A stretch of DNA of 18,112 nt, taken from NCBI GenBank assembly GCA_012799255.1, contig JAAZLQ010000338.1, positions 1 through 18,112 of the forward strand. Reading direction: 5' to 3'. Shown here piece by piece: positions 1 through 5,786 of this stretch (positions are counted from its first letter, which is position 1; each line of letters opens with the position of its first letter). The position numbers were made by a program, and so were the translations under genes. The DNA is from Bacillota bacterium (GTDB taxonomy: Bacteria > Bacillota_G > Limnochordia > DTU010). Under the pieces are notes generated by a model that was given only the letters and a program-made list of their open reading frames with translations, searched no databases and was not told the DNA's origin.

Positions 1-155
1 ACAATTGAATTGTCGAAGCGCACAAACTTCGTCGTTGATACTTGCTATGCAAGCATCTCAACTTTTGGCTTATTCTCTTCAAACACAGAGTGTGTTTCAA
101 GTTTCTGTTTTGGTTTTTCAAGGTTCTAAGTGCTGTCCGATTTTTGTGGGACAGC
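1..155 (-). promoter_or_regulatory. Probable rRNA operon leader transcribed leftwards out of the window
   Basis: Read on the minus strand, this stretch follows two strong promoters and contains no convincing reading frame. It holds several hairpins (132-155, 77-101, 37-57, 14-31) and the string AGAACCTTGAAAA, which resembles the CTTGAAAAC strings common in Firmicute rRNA leaders and spacers. In B. subtilis bofA is followed directly by rrnA in the same direction, and here the leader lies just beyond bofA in that direction. The 16S gene itself would lie left of base 1 and is not seen, so the assignment is an inference from synteny and sequence style. Another highly expressed stable RNA is the main alternative. 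Confidence 0.6.
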
Positions 156-161
156 GAGATT

Positions 162-191
162 ATCATAGCACATTCGGAAGACGTTTGTCAA
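162..191 (-). promoter_or_regulatory. Promoter P2 of the leftward leader (sigma-A type)
   Basis: The minus strand has TTGACA (191-186), an 18-base spacer and TATGAT (167-162). The -10 box is preceded by TGC, which makes it an extended -10. The predicted start near 155 falls at the first base of a 7-bp hairpin. It is the promoter closer to the presumed rRNA genes. Confidence 0.75.
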
Positions 192-307
192 CCGCGAAAC
201 CGTTTCCAGTTCCTTCCTTCTCCACCAACGGAGCTTTTTCTTCAATGTGCTAAGTTCCTCCCGTCGAGAACAACGTTTGTCGTCTTTCTCTCGGGGCGAC
301 AAGAAGT

Positions 308-337
308 ATCTTAACATTAGTAGTTGATCCATGTCAA
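308..337 (-). promoter_or_regulatory. Promoter P1 of the leftward leader (sigma-A type)
   Basis: The minus strand has TTGACA (337-332), an 18-base spacer and TAAGAT (313-308), again with a TGn extension (TGT). It has the same architecture as P2, 146 bases upstream of it. Tandem promoters are usual for rRNA operons. An imperfect dyad, GTTGA-6-TCAAC, overlaps its -35 region. Confidence 0.65.
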
Positions 338-416
338 CAGATAATATCATTTTATTTTTTCTTTTCAAGGGAAACCACATGAGAAGTTGAATATTACTGC
401 ACAAGGAGGCATCAAC

Positions 417-1073
417 ATGTGTGGAAGATTCACCTTGCATACGCCAATTGAAGAAATTGTGGAACGCTTTTCTCTCCCCGACTTACCCTTTTCCTATATC
501 CCTAGCTACAATATTGCACCGACTCACAGTGTACTCAGCATAATAGTAGCAGAGGGCGTTCGTTCAGCATCTCTTATGCGCTGGGGTATAACTCCACCTT
601 GGTTGAAGAAGGGACAGAGTGGGACCCCCTTAATCAATGCCCGCCTAGAGACCCTGGACACCAAGCCGACTTTCCGCGGACTTGCGAACTCTCAACGATG
701 CCTCATTATTGCTGATGGTTTCTACGAATGGAAACAAGAAAAATCACGTAAATATCCAGTGTATATTAGGCTGGAAGGCGGCAAGCCTTTCGCTTTTGCG
801 GGTCTTTGGACTAACGGAACAACCCCTAGTTGCACTATCGTTACCCAAGAAGCAAATAAGCTCATTCAACCAATCCACAGCCGCATGCCGGTTATCCTCA
901 GTCCCGAGAGCGAAGAACTTTGGCTTAGCCAGGTATCTTTCAACGAAATTAGAAGTAGCTTACCGGATCAAGATACAAGACAGTTTGACTACTATTATGT
1001 TAGTACATTAGTAAATTCGCCACGCAACAATGAGGCTGCCTGCATCCTTCCTATTAGTGAACTACCGAAGTAG
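417..1073 (+). CDS. SOS response-associated peptidase (SRAP/HMCES/YedK family)
   Basis: This 218-residue protein belongs to the SRAP family, which forms a covalent thiazolidine link to abasic sites in single-stranded DNA and so shields them from strand cleavage. The start is the ATG at 417, because the family needs Cys2 as the reactive residue and the protein then begins MCGRF. A strong AAGGAGG lies 7 bases before it; a longer in-frame start at 387 would bury the Cys. The conserved residues are present: Asn74 and Arg76 in INARLET, Glu104 in GFYEW and His154 in IHSRMPVIL. It is the only plus-strand gene in the left 8 kb, and its 3' end overlaps bofA by 12 bases in convergent orientation. No clear LexA box or plus-strand promoter was found. 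The family call is firm. Confidence 0.95.
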   Translation: MCGRFTLHTPIEEIVERFSLPDLPFSYIPSYNIAPTHSVLSIIVAEGVRSASLMRWGITPPWLKKGQSGTPLINARLETLDTKPTFRGLANSQRCLIIADGFYEWKQEKSRKYPVYIRLEGGKPFAFAGLWTNGTTPSCTIVTQEANKLIQPIHSRMPVILSPESEELWLSQVSFNEIRSSLPDQDTRQFDYYYVSTLVNSPRNNEAACILPISELPK

Positions 1074-1325
1074 AAGTCGCAGGGCAATAATGAGAATTAC
1101 ACCAGGAACGCCTAAAAGCCCGACGACCAACGCTGTAATCGGGTTTACTCCTACGTGAAAACCCCAGTATCCACCTATTAAGTTCACTAACAGTAGTACT
1201 CCGCCGCCAATAACTGCATTTACAACAAGATTGAAGATCGTCCTCAGGGGAATCAATAACATCTTACCAAGGGCATAGATGATTAAAACACCGGCTACAT
1301 AGGCAACAATCACTAGAAAGTTCAT
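1062..1325 (-). CDS. bofA: Pro-sigma-K processing inhibitor BofA
   Basis: This 87-residue hydrophobic protein matches the BofA family, with long membrane segments near residues 2-20, 30-50 and 60-85 and a Gly-rich turn (IGGGVLLLVNLIGG). In B. subtilis BofA sits in the outer forespore membrane with SpoIVFA and holds the SpoIVFB protease inactive until engulfment is complete, which times sigma-K activation. The ATG at 1325 is chosen because GAGGTGA lies 5-6 bases upstream; an in-frame GTG at 1334 overlaps that ribosome site. Its place after recR and yaaL is the conserved one. A sigma-E-like promoter is visible upstream at 1361-1390, fitting mother-cell expression. Confidence 0.9.
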   Translation of the reverse strand: MNFLVIVAYVAGVLIIYALGKMLLIPLRTIFNLVVNAVIGGGVLLLVNLIGGYWGFHVGVNPITALVVGLLGVPGVILIIALRLLLR

Positions 1326-1360
1326 GCGGTTCACCTCACTTAGGTTCGTCCCTCATGAAC

Positions 1361-1390
1361 ATATTATGGTTCAGTCGTACTAATTATGAC
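1361..1390 (-). promoter_or_regulatory. Candidate sigma-E promoter of bofA
   Basis: The minus strand reads GTCATAAT (1390-1383), a 14-base spacer, then CATAATAT (1368-1361). The B. subtilis sigma-E pattern is roughly GKMATATT, 13-15 bases, CATACAHT. The element is 36 bases before the bofA start and lies in the only sizeable gap (95 bases) of the operon's distal part. bofA is a known sigma-E gene in Bacillus, so the position makes sense; the match is by eye only. Confidence 0.55.
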
Positions 1391-1419
1391 CTTTGTACCA
1401 TTTCAGCGAATTTTTTACC

Positions 1420-1698
1420 CTATTCCCCTTGTTTGTCTAGCTTTTTCATCTGCTTAAGCCAGTACATATATTTGCGCTCCGCTGCCTGCAAGGAGACAAT
1501 CGCGTGATCTACCAGGTCCGGTTCAACCGCTTGATTAAAATAGCTCTGTGCATCTAACCACTCTTGCTTGGCCGAGTTAACCATTATAGCTAGTTCTTCC
1601 CTCGTCTCTTGACGCCATTCAGAAGGCAAATCCTCTTCCCCATCATCCAGCAAACGACCGGCGATTTCCCAAAACCGCTCAGACAAGCTACGCGACAA
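1420..1698 (-). CDS. yaaL: YaaL-like DUF2508 family protein
   Basis: This is a small, soluble, charged protein of about 92 residues with two helical stretches. It ends in the pattern VDHAIVSLQAAERKYMYWL followed by a basic tail, as in the DUF2508/YaaL family. The family has no established function. It is recognised here by its position between recR and bofA, as in B. subtilis, and by the conserved second half (VEPDLVDHA, then AERKY). I chose the TTG at 1698 because GAGGTGG lies 5 bases upstream. An in-frame GTG at 1707 would add three residues but overlaps that site. A perfect 8-bp inverted repeat precedes the gene at 1717-1738. Confidence 0.85.
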   Translation of the reverse strand: MSRSLSERFWEIAGRLLDDGEEDLPSEWRQETREELAIMVNSAKQEWLDAQSYFNQAVEPDLVDHAIVSLQAAERKYMYWLKQMKKLDKQGE

Positions 1699-1716
1699 AA
1701 AAACCACCTCATCTCT

Positions 1717-1738
1717 GTAATACTCGGTTTAGTATTAC
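1717..1738. repeat. Perfect inverted repeat between recR and yaaL
   Basis: The arms GTAATACT (1717-1724) and AGTATTAC (1731-1738) flank a 6-base centre. The repeat is AT-rich, lies just upstream of the yaaL ribosome site, and has no following T run in the direction of the operon. It is therefore not a standard terminator; an operator or a processing hairpin are both possible. Confidence 0.6.
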
Positions 1739-1766
1739 TCAGCACAAGGCGGTTTATGCTTTGAAA

Positions 1767-2363
1767 CTACAACTCTCTACGACCTTCTAAAGCTTTGGAT
1801 AACGTGACTTCATCAACATACTCCAAATCACTGCCTACGGGCATTCCATGAGCCATTCTAGTTACCTTTACTCCAATGGGTTTTAGTAGTCTAGCCAAAT
1901 ACATTGCGGTAGCTTCACCCTCCACGTTTGGGTCTGTTGCTAACACCACTTCTTCTACTTGGGGTCCTATTCTGCCTACCAGTTCTTTTACCTTTAGCTC
2001 ATTAGGACCAATGCCCTCCAGGGGTGAGATGGAACCATGGAGCACATGATAGACTCCATTAAAGCTCTTAGTTCTTTCCATGGCAATGACATCACGGGGT
2101 TCTTCAACCACACAAATAAAGTTCTGATTACGCCTGGAATCGGAGCAAATAGCACAAGGATCTTCTTCCGTTAAATGAAAACACTGTGAACAGTAATTGA
2201 TTCGTCTCTTCGCTTCCACAATAGATTCTGCTAAACTCTGTACTTCAGCAGGCGATTGCTCGATTAGGAAGAACGCCAATCTCTGCGCTGTTTTGGGCCC
2301 GACACCTGGCAAACGCACCAACTCTTCTATTAAACGGGCCAGGGGTTTGGGATAGCGAGACAT
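1767..2363 (-). CDS. recR: Recombination mediator protein RecR
   Basis: This 198-residue protein is full length for RecR, which works with RecO (and RecF) to load RecA on SSB-coated single-stranded DNA at gaps. Domains in order are an N-terminal helix-hairpin-helix (about 14-33, [15 protein letters not shown]), a four-Cys zinc finger (Cys58, Cys61, Cys70, Cys73), a Toprim domain (about 82-175, with EEPRD near 87-91 and [12 protein letters not shown] at 142-153), and the C-terminal [12 protein letters not shown] segment. The ATG at 2363 is one base after the ybaB stop, so translation is probably coupled. Downstream are yaaL and bofA. Confidence 0.97.
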   Translation of the reverse strand: MSRYPKPLARLIEELVRLPGVGPKTAQRLAFFLIEQSPAEVQSLAESIVEAKRRINYCSQCFHLTEEDPCAICSDSRRNQNFICVVEEPRDVIAMERTKSFNGVYHVLHGSISPLEGIGPNELKVKELVGRIGPQVEEVVLATDPNVEGEATAMYLARLLKPIGVKVTRMAHGMPVGSDLEYVDEVTLSKALEGRREL

Positions 2364-2364
2364 T

Positions 2365-2691
2365 TTAGAAAAGTCCTGGAGGCAATCCTGGAAGATTCAT
2401 TTTACCAGTTACCTTCTCCATCTCACTGGCGGACAGCTCCCGCGACTTACGTAACCCATCATTCACCGCGGCCAAAATCAAATCTTCAAGCATTTCCACA
2501 TCTTCAGGATCCACCGTATCTGGTTCAATCTTGATTTTTTGCACATCCTGATGCCCGTTCACAACTACCGTTACCACACCGCCACCCGCTGTTCCTTCTA
2601 CCGTCATCTCTTCCAGCTCAGCTTGCACCTTAGCCAAATCACTTTGCATCTTTTGCATTTGACGCATCATTTTCTGCATGTTCATTCCCAT
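2365..2691 (-). CDS. ybaB: YbaB/EbfC family nucleoid-associated protein
   Basis: This 108-residue protein of the YbaB/EbfC family forms dimers that bind DNA with little sequence preference and is thought to help organise the nucleoid. The N-terminus is a Met- and Gln-rich helix ([16 protein letters not shown]) followed by an amphipathic helix. The family signature is [18 protein letters not shown] near residues 40-58, then [18 protein letters not shown]. The ATG at 2691 has GAGGTGG 6 bases upstream. It sits 18 bases after dnaX and one base before recR, the usual arrangement (called yaaK in B. subtilis). A Pro/Gly-rich tail ([11 protein letters not shown]) ends the protein, as is typical. Confidence 0.95.
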   Translation of the reverse strand: MGMNMQKMMRQMQKMQSDLAKVQAELEEMTVEGTAGGGVVTVVVNGHQDVQKIKIEPDTVDPEDVEMLEDLILAAVNDGLRKSRELSASEMEKVTGKMNLPGLPPGLF

Positions 2692-2709
2692 AACTAACCA
2701 CCTCGTTCT

Positions 2710-4311
2710 CTAATTTTTCTTGGGCTTTGAAATGATCTTGCCTCCAAAGGTAGCCATGCTAGCCTTCAAAAACTCCTCAGAAGCAGAATCCTTAGGCTTA
2801 GGCAACTCCTCGGCTTCCACTACTTTTGCTACTTGTTTCGCTTCCACTGTTTCGACTGTTGCCTTCGTTTCACCTTGAAAAATGCACTTCAGGTGCATCT
2901 GAGCACCCATTAACTTCGATAACACCCGTTCAGCCGGCTCCCGATGGTTATCCTGTTCAATACTGGCCTTATGGAAACCTCGATCACGAGGAAAAGCAAC
3001 AACAACACTGGTTCCGCTCACTTTAATAGGAGTGCCTTCTTTCAAGAAGGCCTCACACTGCATCAACTTCTCTTTACGGAGACGTTTGAGATAGTCAGAC
3101 CAGTTCTCGATCACAAAAGCAGAACGTTCTTCATCATTAGCATCTGGTGGTTTGACCTGTGGACTTTGAACTTCAGATGCTCCATCATCTGACTCCCTTC
3201 GCCTACTAGCCAATTGTGCCTTTAACCTCGCCACTTCGTTCTCTAAATTCCGCACCTTTTCCTCAAGCTCGTTCACTTCAGGAACTACCACTGAACTGGA
3301 GGGAGACATGAGAATCTTGAGAACGGCAACTTCTAATACAATGCGGGGATCCGTCGCAAAACGCATTTCCCGTACTGCACCTGAAAGTTGATCGATAATA
3401 ATCATGACCTTCTCTTCAACTTGACTACCTTCCAAGATATCCTGGCGCAATTTGGCTACAGCACCTAGAGCAAACTTGCTTAAATCCCTGCCTTGATTAT
3501 GAAGTGCATCAATAATCTGTAGCGCTTCAGACTTGGCTCCCGCCAAAATATGCCTAATAAATTGGTCGATCTGTTCGCTCGGAGCTACTCCCAATACCTC
3601 CGCAACCTGATCCTCTGTAATCTTTTCAGTGTAAGCAGCGCACTTCTCTAAGATCCCCAGCGCATCACGCATACTGCCCGAAGAATGTTCGGCAATAAGC
3701 CCCAGGGCTTCCGTATCAATTGAAAAACCCTCACCTTCAGCAACCGTTCTGAGACGTGCAACCATTTCCATTTGGGTAAATCTAGTAAAGTCATAGCGTT
3801 GGACCCGCGACAGGATCGTAGGTGGCAAACGATGAGGGTCAGTTGTGGCAAAAATAAAAACTACGTGGGCTGGAGGCTCTTCTAGAGTTTTAAGTAAAGC
3901 ATTGAAGGCCTCTGTCGTTAGCATATGAACTTCATCTATTATGTAGACTTTATAGCGAGCGTTGATGGGAGTGAATTGCACCTGGTTACGCAACTCTCGG
4001 ACATCATCAATGCCACGATTAGAAGCACCGTCAATCTCGACCACATTCAAAGAAGTCCCATCTGCTACACTTTGGCACTCTTCACACTCTCCGCAGGGTG
4101 TCGAAGTTGGACCGGTGTGGCAGTTTAGACCTTTGGCCAACAGTCTTGCCACTGTGGTCTTGCCTGTCCCCCTGGGTCCCGTAAACAAGTAGGCATGGGA
4201 AATCCGTCCGATAGTGAGGCTGTTTTCCAGAGTCTTCACAATATTTTCCTGCCCTACCACATCAGAAAAACTCTGTGGGCGCCATTTTCGGTACAATGAG
4301 ACGTAACTCAT
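2710..4311 (-). CDS. dnaX: DNA polymerase III subunits gamma/tau
   Basis: DnaX is the ATPase core of the clamp loader, which opens the beta clamp and places it on primed DNA. The protein has 533 residues. Visible motifs are Walker A GPRGTGKT (45-52), a four-Cys zinc module (Cys64, Cys73, Cys76, Cys79), Walker B with IIDEVH (124-129), sensor 1 in FATTDPHRLPPTILSR, and Arg169 of the SRx motif as the arginine finger (here SRV instead of the usual SRC). A heptad-like stretch, NELEEKVRNLENEVARL, near 345-361 looks like a coiled coil before the tau-type tail. The ATG at 4311 follows a G-rich site (GGGGGG, 6 bases). No A-rich slippery heptamer for a gamma frameshift was noticed. It heads the dnaX-ybaB-recR run. 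Confidence 0.97.
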   Translation of the reverse strand: MSYVSLYRKWRPQSFSDVVGQENIVKTLENSLTIGRISHAYLFTGPRGTGKTTVARLLAKGLNCHTGPTSTPCGECEECQSVADGTSLNVVEIDGASNRGIDDVRELRNQVQFTPINARYKVYIIDEVHMLTTEAFNALLKTLEEPPAHVVFIFATTDPHRLPPTILSRVQRYDFTRFTQMEMVARLRTVAEGEGFSIDTEALGLIAEHSSGSMRDALGILEKCAAYTEKITEDQVAEVLGVAPSEQIDQFIRHILAGAKSEALQIIDALHNQGRDLSKFALGAVAKLRQDILEGSQVEEKVMIIIDQLSGAVREMRFATDPRIVLEVAVLKILMSPSSSVVVPEVNELEEKVRNLENEVARLKAQLASRRRESDDGASEVQSPQVKPPDANDEERSAFVIENWSDYLKRLRKEKLMQCEAFLKEGTPIKVSGTSVVVAFPRDRGFHKASIEQDNHREPAERVLSKLMGAQMHLKCIFQGETKATVETVEAKQVAKVVEAEELPKPKDSASEEFLKASMATFGGKIISKPKKN

Positions 4312-4340
4312 GGATTATCCCCCCCATCCTTTTCCTATTG

Positions 4341-4376
4341 CCATTCCTAATGGTTCTCGACTTTTGCACAAAAGTC
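4341..4376 (-). promoter_or_regulatory. Two dyads in the dnaX leader
   Basis: Between the SRP RNA and dnaX there is an 18-base dyad, GACTTTTG-2-CAAAAGTC (4359-4376), followed on the minus strand by a small hairpin, CCATT-3-AATGG (4341-4353). Neither is followed by a T run. The TTTGTGCAAA core also occurs just after the SRP RNA end, near 4400-4409. The function is not known; an operator or leader structure for dnaX is possible. Confidence 0.45.
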
Positions 4377-4405
4377 CTCTCTTAAATTACCATCTAAATT
4401 TGCAC

Positions 4406-4420
4406 AAAAAAATGTCGTGC
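4406..4420 (-). terminator. 3' end and T run of the SRP RNA
   Basis: GCACGACA (4420-4413) followed by seven Ts (4412-4406). The stem partner is the 5' end of the same RNA (about 4681-4674), so the whole RNA closes the hairpin. A local alternative pairing, TGCAC with GTGCA across the T run, also exists. Confidence 0.6.
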
Positions 4421-4681
4421 ACCTATCCTCGAAAATGGTCCTCCAGACGGTATCTAGGTAGTTAGCTCGAACCAGGCTCCCTTACGGCACATAGGAGCTT
4501 CCACTTACCGCTGCTTCCTTCCGGACCTGACGGGGTTCATGGATTCCTATTGCGTAAGACCCAATTGTCAACACCACTTATCTAAATCGGACTCCACAAG
4601 ACCAATCCTCAAATAGGAATTCGACCCCGCTATAGCGGATTGCGGGTACAGGGCACCGCTACCTCCCCGTCTAGCACGACA
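4406..4681 (-). ncRNA. ffs: Signal recognition particle RNA, large Bacillus type
   Basis: This is the RNA of the signal recognition particle, which binds Ffh (and, in the long form, HBsu-like protein at the Alu domain) and targets nascent membrane proteins. The minus strand shows the Alu-domain string GCTAGACGGGGAGGTAGCGG, then GCCCTGTA and CCGCTATAGCGG. The S-domain tip is GTCAGGTCCGGAAGGAAGCA (4531-4512) with its GGAA tetraloop. The mature 5' and 3' parts pair through AGACGG with CCGTCT and GAGGTAG with CTACCT. The extreme ends also pair (TGTCGTGC with GCACGACA), and the 3' side runs straight into seven Ts. Length is about 276 bases, close to the B. subtilis scRNA. Position upstream of dnaX matches scr in Bacillus. 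The exact mature ends are uncertain; the 3' end may be trimmed to near 4437. Confidence 0.95.
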
Positions 4682-4686
4682 TAGCT

Positions 4687-4716
4687 ATTATATCTTAATT
4701 AGACTTTGAATGTCAA
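4687..4716 (-). promoter_or_regulatory. Consensus sigma-A promoter of the SRP RNA
   Basis: The minus strand has TTGACA (4716-4711), an 18-base spacer and TATAAT (4692-4687). Both boxes are perfect consensus. The predicted start, 5-7 bases downstream, coincides with the first base of the SRP RNA terminal stem. The -35 box lies 8 bases beyond the stop of the small upstream gene. Confidence 0.9.
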
Positions 4717-4723
4717 GAAATCG

Positions 4724-4921
4724 CTACTGAACGGGATGCTCTTCAGTAATATGTCCTAGGCGTCCCCGTAATCTGGGAATCATGTCTTCAACTTGTTGGC
4801 TCATGATATTATACATGTCTTTAACTGAAGGGGCGTCCGTATCCAAAGCACAGGTTTTCAGCTGACCAGCCAAAATTTCGGCATTCGCAATTGCTTCTTC
4901 GATTATTTCTCTCGTAGTCAT
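4724..4921 (-). CDS. Small DUF1657-like protein
   Basis: The protein has 65 residues, is acidic at its start and predicted helical throughout, with the pattern ALDTDAPSVKDMYNIMSQQ and LRGRLGHITEEHP. This resembles the DUF1657 family of spore-formers (a conserved AL.T....K..Y, then an EEP-like end), often found near spoVA genes and of unknown function. The ATG at 4921 is chosen because GGAGG lies 6 bases before its GTGACT spacer. A longer in-frame reading would start inside the tRNA terminator, which rules it out. Its neighbours are two tRNA-Ser genes upstream and the SRP RNA downstream. The upstream terminator suggests it has its own promoter, but I see only a weak TATTCTA -10 candidate. The coding call is firmer than the family. 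Confidence 0.75.
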   Translation of the reverse strand: MTTREIIEEAIANAEILAGQLKTCALDTDAPSVKDMYNIMSQQVEDMIPRLRGRLGHITEEHPVQ

Positions 4922-4952
4922 AGTCACCCTCCTTACCTTTAGAATACCCCAG

Positions 4953-5000
4953 AAAAAAAGAAAAACCACCTACGATAAATGTTTATTTATCCATAGATGG
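4953..5000 (-). terminator. Strong intrinsic terminator of the tRNA-Ser pair
   Basis: On the minus strand the hairpin spans 5000-4966. An 8-bp lower stem (CCATCTAT with GTAGGTGG), a bulged G and a 7-bp upper stem (GATAAAT with ATTTATC) enclose an AAAC loop. TTTTTCTTTTTTT (4965-4953) follows. Confidence 0.9.
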
Positions 5001-5013
5001 CGTTATTTACAAA

Positions 5014-5106
5014 TGGCGGAGAGAGAGGGATTCGAACCCTCGAGGGGCTCATCACCCCTACACGATTTCCAGTCGTGCCTGTTCAGCCGGACTCCAGCAT
5101 CTCTCC
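5014..5106 (-). tRNA. tRNA-Ser (GGA anticodon)
   Basis: The 93-base gene includes an encoded CCA. The acceptor GGAGAGA pairs with TCTCTCC, the discriminator is G, and the T arm is GAGGGTTCGAATCCCTC. The anticodon arm CACGACTGGAAATCGTG gives GGA, which reads TCC and TCT. The long variable arm (around GGGGTGATGAGCCCC) is typical of serine. It lies 14 bases after the other tRNA-Ser. Confidence 0.95.
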
Positions 5107-5120
5107 ATATTTAGTTTAAC

Positions 5121-5210
5121 TGGCGGAGAGGGTGGGATTTGAACCCACGGGACGCTTACACGCCCAACGGTTTTCGAGACCGCCACATTCGGCCACTCTG
5201 TCACCTCTCC
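5121..5210 (-). tRNA. tRNA-Ser (CGA anticodon)
   Basis: The 90-base gene includes an encoded CCA. The acceptor GGAGAGG pairs with CCTCTCC, the T arm is GTGGGTTCAAATCCCAC, and the anticodon arm GCGGTCTCGAAAACCGT gives CGA, which reads TCG. The long variable arm (GGGCGTGTAAGCGTCC) confirms serine. It starts 22 bases after the tadA stop, so it is probably co-transcribed with tadA. Confidence 0.95.
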
Positions 5211-5232
5211 TTGATCTGAGTGTGTCTCAATC

Positions 5233-5673
5233 CTAACGCAGTTTCTGAAAGAACTCTTGCAAAAGTTGGGCACATTCACTCTGACAAATACCGTCATATA
5301 CTTCTACAAAGTGATTGAGGCGCTGATCTTGCACCAGATTCATCAAAGAACTAACTGCCCCCGCCTTAGGGTCATATGCACCAAACACGAGTTTCTGCAA
5401 ACGAGAGTTCACTATTGCTCCAGCACACATAGGACAGGGTTCCAGCGTAACATACAAAGTGGCATTCGTCAAGCGCCAGCTACCCAGACGCTTAGCAGCC
5501 TCTTGGATAGCAATAATTTCAGCGTGGGCCGTTGGGTCATTCCAGGCTTCCCTTTGATTATGTCCCCGCCCAATTATTTGCCCATCTAGAACGACTAGCG
5601 CACCGATAGGAACATCCCCGCTTGCCAAGGCTAGCTTAGCCTCTTTTAGTGCCTCTAACATGTACTTTCGCAC
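5233..5673 (-). CDS. tadA: tRNA-specific adenosine deaminase TadA
   Basis: TadA converts A34 of tRNA-Arg(ACG) to inosine so that one tRNA reads CGU, CGC and CGA. The 146-residue protein has the zinc cytidine-deaminase fold: His50 and the catalytic proton shuttle Glu52 in THAEI, and Cys80 and Cys83 in PCPMC. GRGHNQREAWNDPT before the HAE motif is also typical. The GTG at 5673 is chosen because GGAGAG lies about 6 bases upstream and gives the usual family length; an in-frame start at 5736 would include the promoter. It lies upstream of two tRNA-Ser genes and the SRP RNA, close to the B. subtilis order tadA-scr-dnaX. Confidence 0.95.
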   Translation of the reverse strand: MRKYMLEALKEAKLALASGDVPIGALVVLDGQIIGRGHNQREAWNDPTAHAEIIAIQEAAKRLGSWRLTNATLYVTLEPCPMCAGAIVNSRLQKLVFGAYDPKAGAVSSLMNLVQDQRLNHFVEVYDGICQSECAQLLQEFFQKLR

Positions 5674-5707
5674 TTTAATCTCTCCAAGCTTCCAGTAACC
5701 AGAATTT

Positions 5708-5736
5708 AATATACCACAGAAAGCCTGCCTTGACAA
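5708..5736 (-). promoter_or_regulatory. Sigma-A promoter of tadA and probably the tRNA-Ser pair
   Basis: The minus strand has TTGTCA (5736-5731), a 17-base spacer and TATATT (5713-5708) preceded by TGG as an extended -10. It sits about 35 bases before the tadA start. No good second promoter was seen in the 22 bases between tadA and the tRNAs. Confidence 0.75.
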
Positions 5737-5750
5737 GGGAAATTCTCAAC

Positions 5751-5781
5751 AAAAAGAAGGCTCCCCCGCAAAGGAGGAGCC
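5751..5781 (-). terminator. Intrinsic terminator after the first SASP gene
   Basis: On the minus strand GGCTCCTCC pairs with GGGGGAGCC around a 5-base loop (5781-5759), followed by TTCTTTTT (5758-5751). It closes the SASP transcript before the tadA promoter. Confidence 0.9.
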
Positions 5782-5786
5782 CCCTC

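Noticed and set aside
261..285. Possible LexA box upstream of SRAP (GAACAACGTTTG)
   Set aside because: The half-sites have the wrong spacing for CGAAC-N4-GTTCG and the second half does not match.
126..440. Open minus-strand frame of 104 residues over the left end
   Set aside because: It covers both leftward promoters and the SRAP start, has a very basic, low-complexity composition and no family resemblance, and lacks a convincing ribosome site.
2710..4311. Programmed frameshift in dnaX to make a gamma form
   Set aside because: No A-run slippery heptamer with a following stem was noticed inside the gene.
4922..4969. Longer N-terminus for the DUF1657-like protein (16 extra residues)
   Set aside because: It would start in the T tract of the tRNA terminator, and a strong ribosome site supports the ATG at 4921.
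5058..5297. Open minus-strand frame of 79 residues over the tRNA genes
   Set aside because: It lies across two clear tRNA-Ser genes and the end of tadA; such frames are common artefacts over tRNAs.
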